From Duganella qianjiadongensis (GTDB taxonomy: Bacteria; Pseudomonadota; Gammaproteobacteria; Burkholderiales; Burkholderiaceae_D): a DNA stretch of 64,000 nt. The stretch lies in NCBI RefSeq assembly GCF_009857915.1, contig NZ_WWCM01000007.1, positions 204,912 to 268,911 of the forward strand. The letters run 5' to 3'. The first letter of the stretch is position 1. Each line of letters opens with the position of its first letter. Shown here piece by piece: positions 46,372 to 53,981 of this stretch. Below the pieces are notes generated by a model that saw only the letters and a program-made list of their open reading frames with translations, did no database searches and had not been told where the DNA came from. Position numbers and translations under genes: made by a program.

Positions 46372-48291
46372 TCAGACCCCTTGCTGACGCCGCTGTGCTT
46401 TCAGATAGACCACTGCATCAGCCATACGCCTTTCCAGCGGATCAAGCGAAGCAATATTTGGTTCTCTACCGTGAGCCTTCACGAAGTCTTTGATCTTGGG
46501 CCAAAGCAAGATGGCTTCCTCGTCGCTCATCTGCACACGAGTAGCTTCAATGGTGTCCTGAATCACCTTGAAGATTTTCGTGGTCAGCGACTTGGACAGA
46601 ATTTCAAATGCCTTCTGGAAGGGGTTGACCCGATCAATCAGGTCAATGTGAAGATCGTCAATGTTGATGAACTTGTCGGCCATGCGAACAAAACGCTTGT
46701 CGCCTTCCTGCTTGATCTCGCCATTCTTGATGACTGAATCCACCACAACATGCTGACGGACTTCTTCAACTTCTGCATCACTGAGTTCGGGATACTTGAT
46801 CTTGATGATTTTAGGAATCATCACCTTGTTGATGACTTCGGGATCAACATTACCAGGCAGTGCCTTGATGAGCTTATCGTCAGAAAGAATAGCTGCCTTC
46901 AAATCGTTCAAGTCAGATTCAATGATGTCTTTGACTCGCTTGGAAGAAGGTTCTTTCAATCCACGAACTTTGATCTCCGTGTCAGTGCTCTTGTCGTCGT
47001 CGTTAACCTTCGTCTTGAACTTGAAGTTAGGGGCAAGGACCTGTTCCATGAGCAACGAACAAGTGATGGCCTTGAGCATGTTGTTTACTGATAGCTTGAC
47101 GAGATCGTCAGTGGCATCAGGCTGGGCTATGAGGTTCGTGAATTGTGCGTGGCTCTTGTTGTCGCTGTCACGAGTGCAGCGGCCAATGATCTGAATGATT
47201 TCAGTCAGAGATCCACGGTAGCCCACTGTCAAGGCATGCTCACAGAATTTCCAGTCAAAGCCTTCCTTCGCCATGCCCAAGGCGATGATCAGGTCCATGT
47301 CTTCTGGCTTTTGGATATGGCGCAAATATTCAACGATACGTTCACGTGCTTTAGGCTCGTCATGAACGAGATCGGCAACCTTCAAATCCTTGCCATCACC
47401 ATGCCGTTTGACGTGAATGACACAGGTCTCAGGGTCACGGTGGGTGACGGTGCCAATGATGTCAAGAATGCGATCTACCTCGTCATACTTGTCTTTGGTG
47501 GACTCGCCTGACTGCACATTGGGTATGTGAAGAATGGTCTTCTGATCCGTGTTCAGAATCTCCTCAATGGCACTGGTGTACTTGCCTTGATAGAAGTGGT
47601 AGCCGATCCCCAGAGACTTAAGGAAGGTGTAGCCGTTTAGCTGCTCGTAATAGTTGTATGTGACCTTGGTGAACTGGGCTTCGTCTTCAGGCAGCAGGAC
47701 CGGCACACTGTCACCACGGAAGTAGGAACCAGTCATTGCCACGATGTGCACGTCGGACTTGGCCATCACGGTGCGCAGCAACTCACCAAGGCGGTTTTCA
47801 CCATCAGCAGAGACATGGTGGAATTCGTCAATGGCAAGAAGCACATTGTCAAAATCCGATTCCTCTACAGCTTCAAAGGCGAAGCGAAGGGTGGCATGAG
47901 TGCAGATCAGAATCTTGTCTGTGCCCTTTAGGAAGTCCACAAAAGCTTTGACTTTGCCCTGATCACCACCGGGGGTGCAAAGGTTGTTTTTGGGCTCAAC
48001 AGTCCAGTCAGAGAAGAAGCCAAACTTGCTCAGTTCAACACTATCAAACGATCCACCAATGGAACGTTCAGGCACGGCAATGATGGCTTTGGACAACCCT
48101 TGATTGATAAGCTTGTCCAGTGCAATAAACATGAGGGCACGAGACTTCCCAGAAGCAGGCGGTGCTTTCAGCAGAAGGTATTGAGCATTGCGAGCTTCAA
48201 AGGCTCGCTCCTGCATCTCGCGCATGCCATATTTGTTGGTGCTGGTGCTCTGACCAGTCTGGGCATAGGTGACATCAACAATATTAGGCAT
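46372..48291 (-). CDS. DEAD/DEAH-box type superfamily 2 helicase
   Basis: The 639-residue protein has Walker A APPASGKS at 43-50, Walker B VLLAIDEFHHV near 150, motif III-like AMTGSYFRGD and motif VI QIIGRCTRDSD near 365. The first 400 residues match type III/ISP restriction helicases; the C-terminal 230 residues are helical and unassigned. It overlaps the methyltransferase by 8 bp and precedes the GIY-YIG gene by 2 bp. It probably translocates DNA for the system. Confidence 0.85.
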   Translation of the reverse strand: MPNIVDVTYAQTGQSTSTNKYGMREMQERAFEARNAQYLLLKAPPASGKSRALMFIALDKLINQGLSKAIIAVPERSIGGSFDSVELSKFGFFSDWTVEPKNNLCTPGGDQGKVKAFVDFLKGTDKILICTHATLRFAFEAVEESDFDNVLLAIDEFHHVSADGENRLGELLRTVMAKSDVHIVAMTGSYFRGDSVPVLLPEDEAQFTKVTYNYYEQLNGYTFLKSLGIGYHFYQGKYTSAIEEILNTDQKTILHIPNVQSGESTKDKYDEVDRILDIIGTVTHRDPETCVIHVKRHGDGKDLKVADLVHDEPKARERIVEYLRHIQKPEDMDLIIALGMAKEGFDWKFCEHALTVGYRGSLTEIIQIIGRCTRDSDNKSHAQFTNLIAQPDATDDLVKLSVNNMLKAITCSLLMEQVLAPNFKFKTKVNDDDKSTDTEIKVRGLKEPSSKRVKDIIESDLNDLKAAILSDDKLIKALPGNVDPEVINKVMIPKIIKIKYPELSDAEVEEVRQHVVVDSVIKNGEIKQEGDKRFVRMADKFINIDDLHIDLIDRVNPFQKAFEILSKSLTTKIFKVIQDTIEATRVQMSDEEAILLWPKIKDFVKAHGREPNIASLDPLERRMADAVVYLKAQRRQQGV

Positions 48292-50947
48292 TCTTAGTCC
48301 CTGTCATTTTTTCGTAGAGCTTAAAAAGGTAATCAAGGCGATCTTCGTCGTTCAGAAACTCTTTAGCTCTATAGCAACGTTCGACCACTGCATCTAACCG
48401 TGCATGTGCATCCATCAAGTCTGGTGGCATTAAGTCTGGATCATATAAATCAGACAGATTCAATTCAGGATACTGCTCTCTTGCTCCAAGAATTTCCAAA
48501 ACAAGATTTGAGATTGCTTCCTTGCTTTGTTCTGTCAGAGGCGGTACTGGGAAATTGTTATATCCAAGTGTTGAAGAATATCTTGGATCTTCCTTTATTT
48601 TTCCACAAGATGCCTTAATCCAAACGTTATGCATTAACGAAGAGATCAATCCAAAAACATAAACCTCGCTTGTGTAGATGACTTGTGTCGCATTTGATGC
48701 GACAAAGGATTTATCTAAAAATCCAAATGGAATGTACTGGCGACGATCTGATCCATGAATCGGAACAAGAATTGAATTGGTTGCCACATAACGTGGTTCA
48801 CCAAAACGATGAGAGGAATTTGCAATCGTTCTCGTTGCTGATTTGGTACTGTTCAGCCTAAATTCTTTAACTAGATTAATGCGATTCCTGATTTCTGGAA
48901 TTGCCTTTGCCTCGTCTAGCTCTTGATCGTTGATCCAAATGCACCAACGTTCTTTATTGTTAGTATGCTCCGATGCGCCAATGTATCTTTTTATAAATTT
49001 CTTTGCCTCTGGACGAAGCTTCTCTAGGGCATCTTTCTCTTCTGGTTCTAGTATGAGATTTCCGCCATCAGTAGGCTTGCTTCCATAAGTCATTTGTGGA
49101 AGCTTGGACAAAGGTTTCTGCCGTTTTGAGAGAATGATGTTTCGCTTTGTGGCTACCAAATATGGATTAATATTTTCTACTTTTTGAGTCAATCCATCTT
49201 TGAATATGAACTTATCGTGATTAGAAATGCTTCGCAATCCGATAATGACACAGTACACCGCTGCATTCTTTTTGGCGTTGTTTTCCCATTTGAATGACTG
49301 ATGAACAAAGCCAATTTCTACATTTTGATGGAAAATATGAGGCCAAAGCAATTCCACTTGCTCACCTTGGCAGATGGAATTGGTTGAAACAAATGCCGCA
49401 GTGGTATTGTTTCCATGAATGTACCTCGCTGCTTTGTAGAACCAGCTTGCAATTAGGTCAATGGCTTTGTAGCCGTCAATGCCATCAAAAACATGGGCGA
49501 TATCATTCTTCTGCTCATCTGATTGCAGACTTGAACCAAGATAAGGAGGGTTGCCTAAGACAAAAATTTGAGTACCGTCAGAGTGCGGACAGATCTTTTC
49601 CCAACTCTCTTGAAGCGCATTTCCGTGAAAAATGTTACCGCTGTTCTTCAATGGAAGTGGTGGGTTTGTGTGGCCGAATGTCGCCTTGAACTTTACGTTC
49701 ATCTGATGCTCTGCAAGCCATAACGAAAGAATAGCTATTTCGTGCGCAAAATCGTCTAACTCAATCCCATAAAATTGAGATAGCTTTATTCTTGAAAGAG
49801 GAATCAATCCATCTTTAGATAGTTCTTGCAGCCGCTTAAAAATTCCCATCTCAAGCTGTCGAAGCTCTTTGTAGGCAATGATCAGGAAGTTGCCAGATCC
49901 GCAAGCGGGGTCAAAAATCTTCAGATGTTCAAGGCGAAGAAGCAACTGTTCCAGTTTCGTCTTGCTGTCAGAGTGCTTCTCAAACTCTTCCTTCAATTCG
50001 TTAAGGAAGAGAGGTTCAATCACTTTCATGATGTTGGGCACATTTGTATAGTGCATGCCCATGTTGCCCCGTTGGCTAGGGTCAACCACAGCCTGAATCA
50101 TCGACCCGAAAATATCAGGATTAATTTCTGACCAATTCAAATCTGCACCACACTCAATGAGCATGGCACGTGACTTCTTGTTGAATTTTGGCACTGGCAA
50201 CTTGTCAGCAAACAAGCCGCCATTCACATATGGAAAATTTAGGTAGTCAGGAACACCTTCACGGCTCTCCTGATTCATCATGTCAAAGATACGACTCAGA
50301 TAGTCGTCGAGGTCACTGCCGTCTTCGGATGTACTGCTTCCAATACGGTTGGTGAACAGCTTGGCCTCAAAAATTCCCGTATCTTCAGCGAAGTAGCAGA
50401 ACAAAATTCTGGAGAGAAACACGTTCTGCCAGTGAATTTCTTCTTTAGTGATGGCGGGGTTGTTATCCCGCAAGAGATCAAACAGCTTCGCCATTTTTTC
50501 GGCTGCTTTGACATCTGCGGGGTTTTCACCTTGGGCTTGAGTTTTTTCCAGTCCTGCCCACGGAAGGAAGAAGTCAAATTTTTTATTCAGTTCGGCTACT
50601 GGAATGTCTAAGGTATCTTGTGTCTTGGTGTCAATCGCCAGAAGGTGAGTGACATTGATAGCAATAATGAAACGTGGCTGGTGCTTGGCAACCACATCTG
50701 CATGCTTCATTTCATCAATGACTGATAGCAGTTGGTCACTCTTGGTTTCTTTGAAGTAGACCTGCTTCTTCCAAAGAACTTCATTAGAATTCTTTGAGAG
50801 GTTGTAGCTTCCCTTGCCAATCATCTTCAATCGTGTGACTGAAGCCTTGGGCTTCCCGTAGCAATCCAACAAGTTGAATAAAAATTCAGCTTGATCAGTC
50901 GTGCCAACAAGGGCTTTGACCTTTTCTTCTACTTGAGAAATATTCAT
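48284..50947 (-). CDS. MmeI-like class I DNA methyltransferase
   Basis: From ATG 50947 it has 887 residues (the frame is open to 50995, but that part overlaps a terminator hairpin). The N-terminal 150 residues resemble the MmeI nuclease region with KETK at the ExK position; no clear preceding Asp is seen, so cutting ability is doubtful. A helicase-spacer-like segment follows, then the SAM motif FDPACGSGNFLI and catalytic GNPPYLG (N6-adenine type), a target-recognition region and a C-terminal tail. It starts the operon with helicase and GIY-YIG nuclease. Confidence 0.85.
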   Translation of the reverse strand: MNISQVEEKVKALVGTTDQAEFLFNLLDCYGKPKASVTRLKMIGKGSYNLSKNSNEVLWKKQVYFKETKSDQLLSVIDEMKHADVVAKHQPRFIIAINVTHLLAIDTKTQDTLDIPVAELNKKFDFFLPWAGLEKTQAQGENPADVKAAEKMAKLFDLLRDNNPAITKEEIHWQNVFLSRILFCYFAEDTGIFEAKLFTNRIGSSTSEDGSDLDDYLSRIFDMMNQESREGVPDYLNFPYVNGGLFADKLPVPKFNKKSRAMLIECGADLNWSEINPDIFGSMIQAVVDPSQRGNMGMHYTNVPNIMKVIEPLFLNELKEEFEKHSDSKTKLEQLLLRLEHLKIFDPACGSGNFLIIAYKELRQLEMGIFKRLQELSKDGLIPLSRIKLSQFYGIELDDFAHEIAILSLWLAEHQMNVKFKATFGHTNPPLPLKNSGNIFHGNALQESWEKICPHSDGTQIFVLGNPPYLGSSLQSDEQKNDIAHVFDGIDGYKAIDLIASWFYKAARYIHGNNTTAAFVSTNSICQGEQVELLWPHIFHQNVEIGFVHQSFKWENNAKKNAAVYCVIIGLRSISNHDKFIFKDGLTQKVENINPYLVATKRNIILSKRQKPLSKLPQMTYGSKPTDGGNLILEPEEKDALEKLRPEAKKFIKRYIGASEHTNNKERWCIWINDQELDEAKAIPEIRNRINLVKEFRLNSTKSATRTIANSSHRFGEPRYVATNSILVPIHGSDRRQYIPFGFLDKSFVASNATQVIYTSEVYVFGLISSLMHNVWIKASCGKIKEDPRYSSTLGYNNFPVPPLTEQSKEAISNLVLEILGAREQYPELNLSDLYDPDLMPPDLMDAHARLDAVVERCYRAKEFLNDEDRLDYLFKLYEKMTGTKNA

Positions 50948-50985
50948 CGATGTCTTTGTTGGCTGATTGTGACTGTCAACTGAAA

Positions 50986-51004
50986 AAGCACCCAAAGGGT
51001 GCTT
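50986..51004 (-). terminator. Terminator after the H-NS gene
   Basis: AAGCACCC / GGGTGCTT with loop AAA and T-run on the minus strand, between the H-NS gene and the methyltransferase operon. Confidence 0.78.
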
Positions 51005-51021
51005 CTTGTTGGTGCGTGTTT

Positions 51022-51387
51022 TTATTTAACCCGGTATTTTTCAATATCTTCACCGGCTGCTTGAGCTTCCATGACCCACTTTGGTTTTCGGCCACGTGCA
51101 GCACCCGACCAAGTCAAGTCACCTTTTTTATACATGACAACTGCTTCTTTGGAGCTAGAAGAAGCCTTCTTGGGTGCCTTCTTCGTTGCTGCGCCAAACC
51201 CCAGTTGATCAGCGGTAAGGCTATACTTTTCAATCTTGGCCTTCATGTCTGTCAGGACTGAATCAATCTCAGTCTTACGAACGGCTTCAGCCTGTTCAGT
51301 AAGCTTCTTGATCTGAGCTTGAAGTTCGTCGTAGCTGGGGGTTGCTGTTGCCATCGATTTTGTCCTCTTGGAAGTTGGTTCATTCAT
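51022..51387 (-). CDS. H-NS family DNA-binding protein
   Basis: The 121-residue protein has an N-terminal coiled-coil (YDELQAQIKKLTEQAEAVRKTEIDSVLTDMKAKIEKY) and the C-terminal AT-hook-like H-NS motif LTWSGAARGRKPKWV, with two extra residues relative to the usual TWSGRGRKP. H-NS proteins silence AT-rich DNA; one carried on the element could control its own cargo. ATG 51387 has AAAGGA upstream; ATG 51354 with AGAGGA is equally good and gives 110 residues. Confidence 0.85.
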   Translation of the reverse strand: MNEPTSKRTKSMATATPSYDELQAQIKKLTEQAEAVRKTEIDSVLTDMKAKIEKYSLTADQLGFGAATKKAPKKASSSSKEAVVMYKKGDLTWSGAARGRKPKWVMEAQAAGEDIEKYRVK

Positions 51388-51481
51388 TTTGACATCCTTT
51401 TATCGGTTTGATCCGATAGAAGAAGTGTGATTTCAAAAATCCCCAACGTCCAGGGTTAAAAGCACTCTTCTTGAAGTGATC

Positions 51482-51961
51482 CTACTTTTTTACAACGTCT
51501 ACTTTTGAGCCTTTGGCTGGAAATTTCTGTTCAAAACGATCCATCATTTCTTTCTTGTTGGCATAGTCTTTCAAGTTCTCTGCCAAGGAAAGCATGGCTG
51601 TAGCACGTTCTTCTAAGGACTGAGCAAAGGCCCTGAGCATGAAGATGTGGGACAAGTCATGAACTGATGCTGTTGACTTGACTGGCTTCTTCTTGATTGG
51701 TTGAAGTGATACGGGTGCTTCTTCTAGAACCTCTTTGCTTGGTGTCGTTTCACCATTCAACAAGAAGTTCGCCACATCATAGATAGAGTAGTAGACCAGC
51801 CTGCCTATGTTCTTGAAGGGAATGGGGAACCTGCCTTCCTTCCTGAGCTTTGATTGTTGCTTGGTCGGAATGCCGATTTCTTCAGACAGTTGCTCAGGAG
51901 ACATCAACAACTTGCCTTTGGTCTTTTCTCGTAAATAATCAATGAGTTGCTGATCTACCAT
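51482..51961 (-). CDS. Helix-turn-helix protein, possible excisionase (AlpA-like)
   Basis: The 159-residue protein has an HTH_17-like N-terminus, MSPEQLSEEIGIPTKQQSKLRKEGRFPIPFKNIGRLVYYSIYDVANFLLNG (about 20-70), as in excisionases and AlpA-type activators, followed by a Pro/Lys linker and a helical C-terminus. It is next to the right end of the element, 330 bp from attR, which suits a recombination directionality factor. The length is greater than typical Xis, so a regulator is the alternative. Confidence 0.68.
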   Translation of the reverse strand: MVDQQLIDYLREKTKGKLLMSPEQLSEEIGIPTKQQSKLRKEGRFPIPFKNIGRLVYYSIYDVANFLLNGETTPSKEVLEEAPVSLQPIKKKPVKSTASVHDLSHIFMLRAFAQSLEERATAMLSLAENLKDYANKKEMMDRFEQKFPAKGSKVDVVKK

Positions 51962-51975
51962 CTGTATATCGCTTC

Positions 51976-52005
51976 TTGTCTAAAGACTCCTACCAATGCT
52001 ATAGT
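51976..52005 (+). promoter_or_regulatory. Promoter of the element tRNA-Arg
   Basis: TTGTCT (51976-51981), 18-bp spacer, TATAGT (52000-52005), ending 16 bp before the tRNA. Confidence 0.6.
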
Positions 52006-52021
52006 GTGAGGCTGATCGTGT

Positions 52022-52096
52022 GTCCCTGTAGTTCAATGGATAGAACAGGTTCCTCCTAAGAATCAGATCCAGGTTCGATTCCTGGTGGGGACACCA
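52022..52096 (+). tRNA. tRNA-Arg (anticodon CCU), carried by the element
   Basis: A complete cloverleaf: acceptor GTCCCTG / TGGGGAC, D-arm GTTC-AATGGATA-GAAC, anticodon stem GGTTC / GAATC with loop CTCCTAA (CCU at its centre), T-arm CCAGG-TTCGATT-CCTGG, discriminator A and encoded CCA. It reads AGG. Its sequence differs from the split host tRNA-Arg(CCU), so it is not a simple att duplicate; it has its own promoter and replaces the broken gene. Confidence 0.93.
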
Positions 52097-52118
52097 CCGA
52101 CTCACACCACATACAAAA

Positions 52119-52141
52119 ACAGGTAGCCATGTGCTACCTGT
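52119..52141 (+). terminator. Hairpin downstream of the tRNA
   Basis: ACAGGTAGC / GCTACCTGT with loop CATGT, 22 bp after the tRNA; the following T content is modest. Confidence 0.55.
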
Positions 52142-52178
52142 TGTCGTTTCTGGGCTACTTCTTCCCTTCGATTCTGTG

Positions 52179-52194
52179 CCAAATTTGTTCCAAG
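52179..52194 (+). repeat. Subterminal direct repeat, right copy
   Basis: Identical to 26788-26803 in the same orientation, near the right attachment site. Confidence 0.65.
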
Positions 52195-52287
52195 ACTGGC
52201 TTGGATCAAGGTGGATTTCGAGGGATTAGCAGGGCCTTGTTCTCATAAAAATCAACAACTTAGCTTTCATTCTCCACCCTCCTGAAT

Positions 52288-52298
52288 CGCTTAGGAGG
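52288..52298. repeat. attR core
   Basis: CGCTTAGGAGG, the second copy of the core; on its right the host tRNA 5' half continues. Confidence 0.9.
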
Positions 52299-52328
52299 CA
52301 TGTGCACTATCCATTGTGCTACGGGGAG
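52288..52328 (-). pseudogene. 5' half of the host tRNA-Arg(CCU) gene
   Basis: Minus strand: acceptor CTCCCCG, TA, D-arm GCACAATGGATAGTGC, anticodon stem CATGC and the loop CTCCTAA, then the core ends and element sequence follows. CATGC pairs with GCGTG and CTCCCCG with CGGGGGG of the left fragment, which proves that both come from one gene. Confidence 0.9.
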
Positions 52329-52391
52329 GACGCGGGCATTATTATAGCGGACACGCAGGCCAAGCGCGGAAGTCAGGAGTAAAGTTTCCCC

Positions 52392-53981
52392 TTATCCGCG
52401 GCCCGGTCTGCGTACCATTACGTCAAGGACGCGCAAGCCGTCGGCAGCGCCCACAGTATGGATGCGTAGCCACGGACTGCCTTGATGAGGCCGCAATTGG
52501 CCTTCCGATTTTTCCTCATATTCATCCGGGCTTAACTTGGTGATGCGGCGCCATTCAATGTGGTGACCGTATGCCTCCGCGCTATTTTGGGCTGGGCGTA
52601 GTAAACCGCGCTCATCAGCGATAATCGGACCTGCCGGGCGTGCACAACGGATATCGGAGACCACAGGATTGCAGGCATGGGGTTGCCATGGCCCCCGTAA
52701 ATGCTCAGCATGGTAGATGTGCAATTCTTCACCTCTTTCCGCGCCTTCTTCAACCACGCTGACCCACATCCACCAGTGCCCTTCGGGCGAACGCCAGATG
52801 GTGGTATCCACTGCATTGACGTCTTTTAACAGCACGGTATCAAGAGCCCATTCGCCGGGGAACTCCAGACAGCGGTGTAATTCGACCTGACGGGTTGCTG
52901 AGGTTTCTGGCACCATGAGCAACTGTTCCTGGTCCTGCAACATGAACGGGTAGCTCAGATGGTGTGGCGTCGCCATCACAGGCAGCGGGCTGCCATAGCT
53001 GCCGTCAGGTTTTACTTCGATAGCGAGCAGGCGGCCACAGGGGGCTGCAAATGGCAGTTCCTCGAACATAATCCAGTGTCGGTTTTGCCAGTACAGCGGC
53101 ATAGGGTCGGCCCAGAACACCTCGCGTGGCGGTTCGATAAAGTGAAACTGATCTAGTGCATCCCAGCTTAGGTGAGGATCAAAGGTGAATGCCAGTTGCC
53201 ATTGATCGAGAAATTTGCGGCGGTCGAGCCGGTTACGCAAGATGCGTAGCGCTACGCCTGTTAGTAAGGCCAGTCCGCTTGGGCGTATGCCAGACGGTTT
53301 AGTCCACGCCACTGCAGCGTCAGCCAGTGCCGGTGCCCGTAATGAACGCTGGGCCTGTTGTGCTGCCAGACAGCGTACCATGAAAGCTCGTGCTTTGTTG
53401 AGTGAACGCTGCCGCGTTGCGGAAAGTGAATTAGTGACAGCTGCACTCATGGATCGATAAAGCAGCGCTGGCGGGGTGCTGGCAAAATCATACAGACAGG
53501 TTGTGCAGAGATGCGGAGCATGCAGCATGGATTGCGCGCCAGCCAGCGGGTGCATAGCCATCTCGTTGCCCAGAGTGAGGCCCCAGACTGCCATGTGTGC
53601 AGGCACAGGCGAACTAAAGTTGGGAGGCAAAGGCAGTAGCCAGACTACCAGCCCTATGCCGTCGCTGTGCCACTGCGCAACGGCCGCTTCCGGCACCATG
53701 GTGAGTACGTTCGAGCTGGACCAGCTGGCTTGTACCGGCGCCGGTGCAGCAACAGGGGCTTGCAAACGATCGACGGAGCTGCCGCGCGCCATCAGGCGTT
53801 GGTCGAATGAGTGGTAGATGCGTGTACCAAGGCTGCTGCGCGGCGTCGCGCTAGCAATCTGGGTCCAGCCAGACCAGACGGTATTTTCGATGGATAGGAG
53901 GTCTTGCAGCATGCTGCAGGCCCATTCGGGCAAGTTCGCGCCGACACTAACAACCTGTATCTGGATTCGGGGTGAACTCAT
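52392..53981 (-). CDS. GINT1-like propeller protein, probable glycan transferase/accessory (paralog 2)
   Basis: From ATG 53981, overlapping the previous stop in ATGA, it has 529 residues. The C-terminal half repeats the features of the protein at 24931-26454: EVFWADPMPLYWQNRHWIMFEELPF, HLSYPFMLQDQEQLLMVPETS, WWMWVSVVEEG and CARPAGPI. It is the last gene of the glycosyltransferase operon. Before integration the two paralogs were close neighbours on the same strand. Function in glycan assembly is inferred. Confidence 0.66.
   Translation of the reverse strand: MSSPRIQIQVVSVGANLPEWACSMLQDLLSIENTVWSGWTQIASATPRSSLGTRIYHSFDQRLMARGSSVDRLQAPVAAPAPVQASWSSSNVLTMVPEAAVAQWHSDGIGLVVWLLPLPPNFSSPVPAHMAVWGLTLGNEMAMHPLAGAQSMLHAPHLCTTCLYDFASTPPALLYRSMSAAVTNSLSATRQRSLNKARAFMVRCLAAQQAQRSLRAPALADAAVAWTKPSGIRPSGLALLTGVALRILRNRLDRRKFLDQWQLAFTFDPHLSWDALDQFHFIEPPREVFWADPMPLYWQNRHWIMFEELPFAAPCGRLLAIEVKPDGSYGSPLPVMATPHHLSYPFMLQDQEQLLMVPETSATRQVELHRCLEFPGEWALDTVLLKDVNAVDTTIWRSPEGHWWMWVSVVEEGAERGEELHIYHAEHLRGPWQPHACNPVVSDIRCARPAGPIIADERGLLRPAQNSAEAYGHHIEWRRITKLSPDEYEEKSEGQLRPHQGSPWLRIHTVGAADGLRVLDVMVRRPGRG

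Larger units (their letters stand above)
26700..52298. mobile_element. Integrative mobilizable element (about 25.6 kb) inserted in tRNA-Arg(CCU)
   Basis: The ends are defined by an 11-bp direct repeat, each copy joined to a different half of one host tRNA-Arg gene. Base composition is clearly lower in GC than the flanks. The left end carries a tyrosine integrase and the right end an excisionase-like protein and an intact tRNA-Arg(CCU). Inside are mobA, mobC, a replicase, H-NS, regulators, defence-type genes and repeat-protein paralogs. No conjugation pilus or coupling genes are seen. Confidence 0.92.

Noticed and set aside
47736..47951. Small plus-strand frames within the helicase and methyltransferase genes
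   Set aside because: They are shadows without ribosome binding sites.
26711..52298. Conjugative (self-transmissible) element
   Set aside because: No VirB/TraG/VirD4-like gene is present among the coding regions; only mobilization functions are seen.
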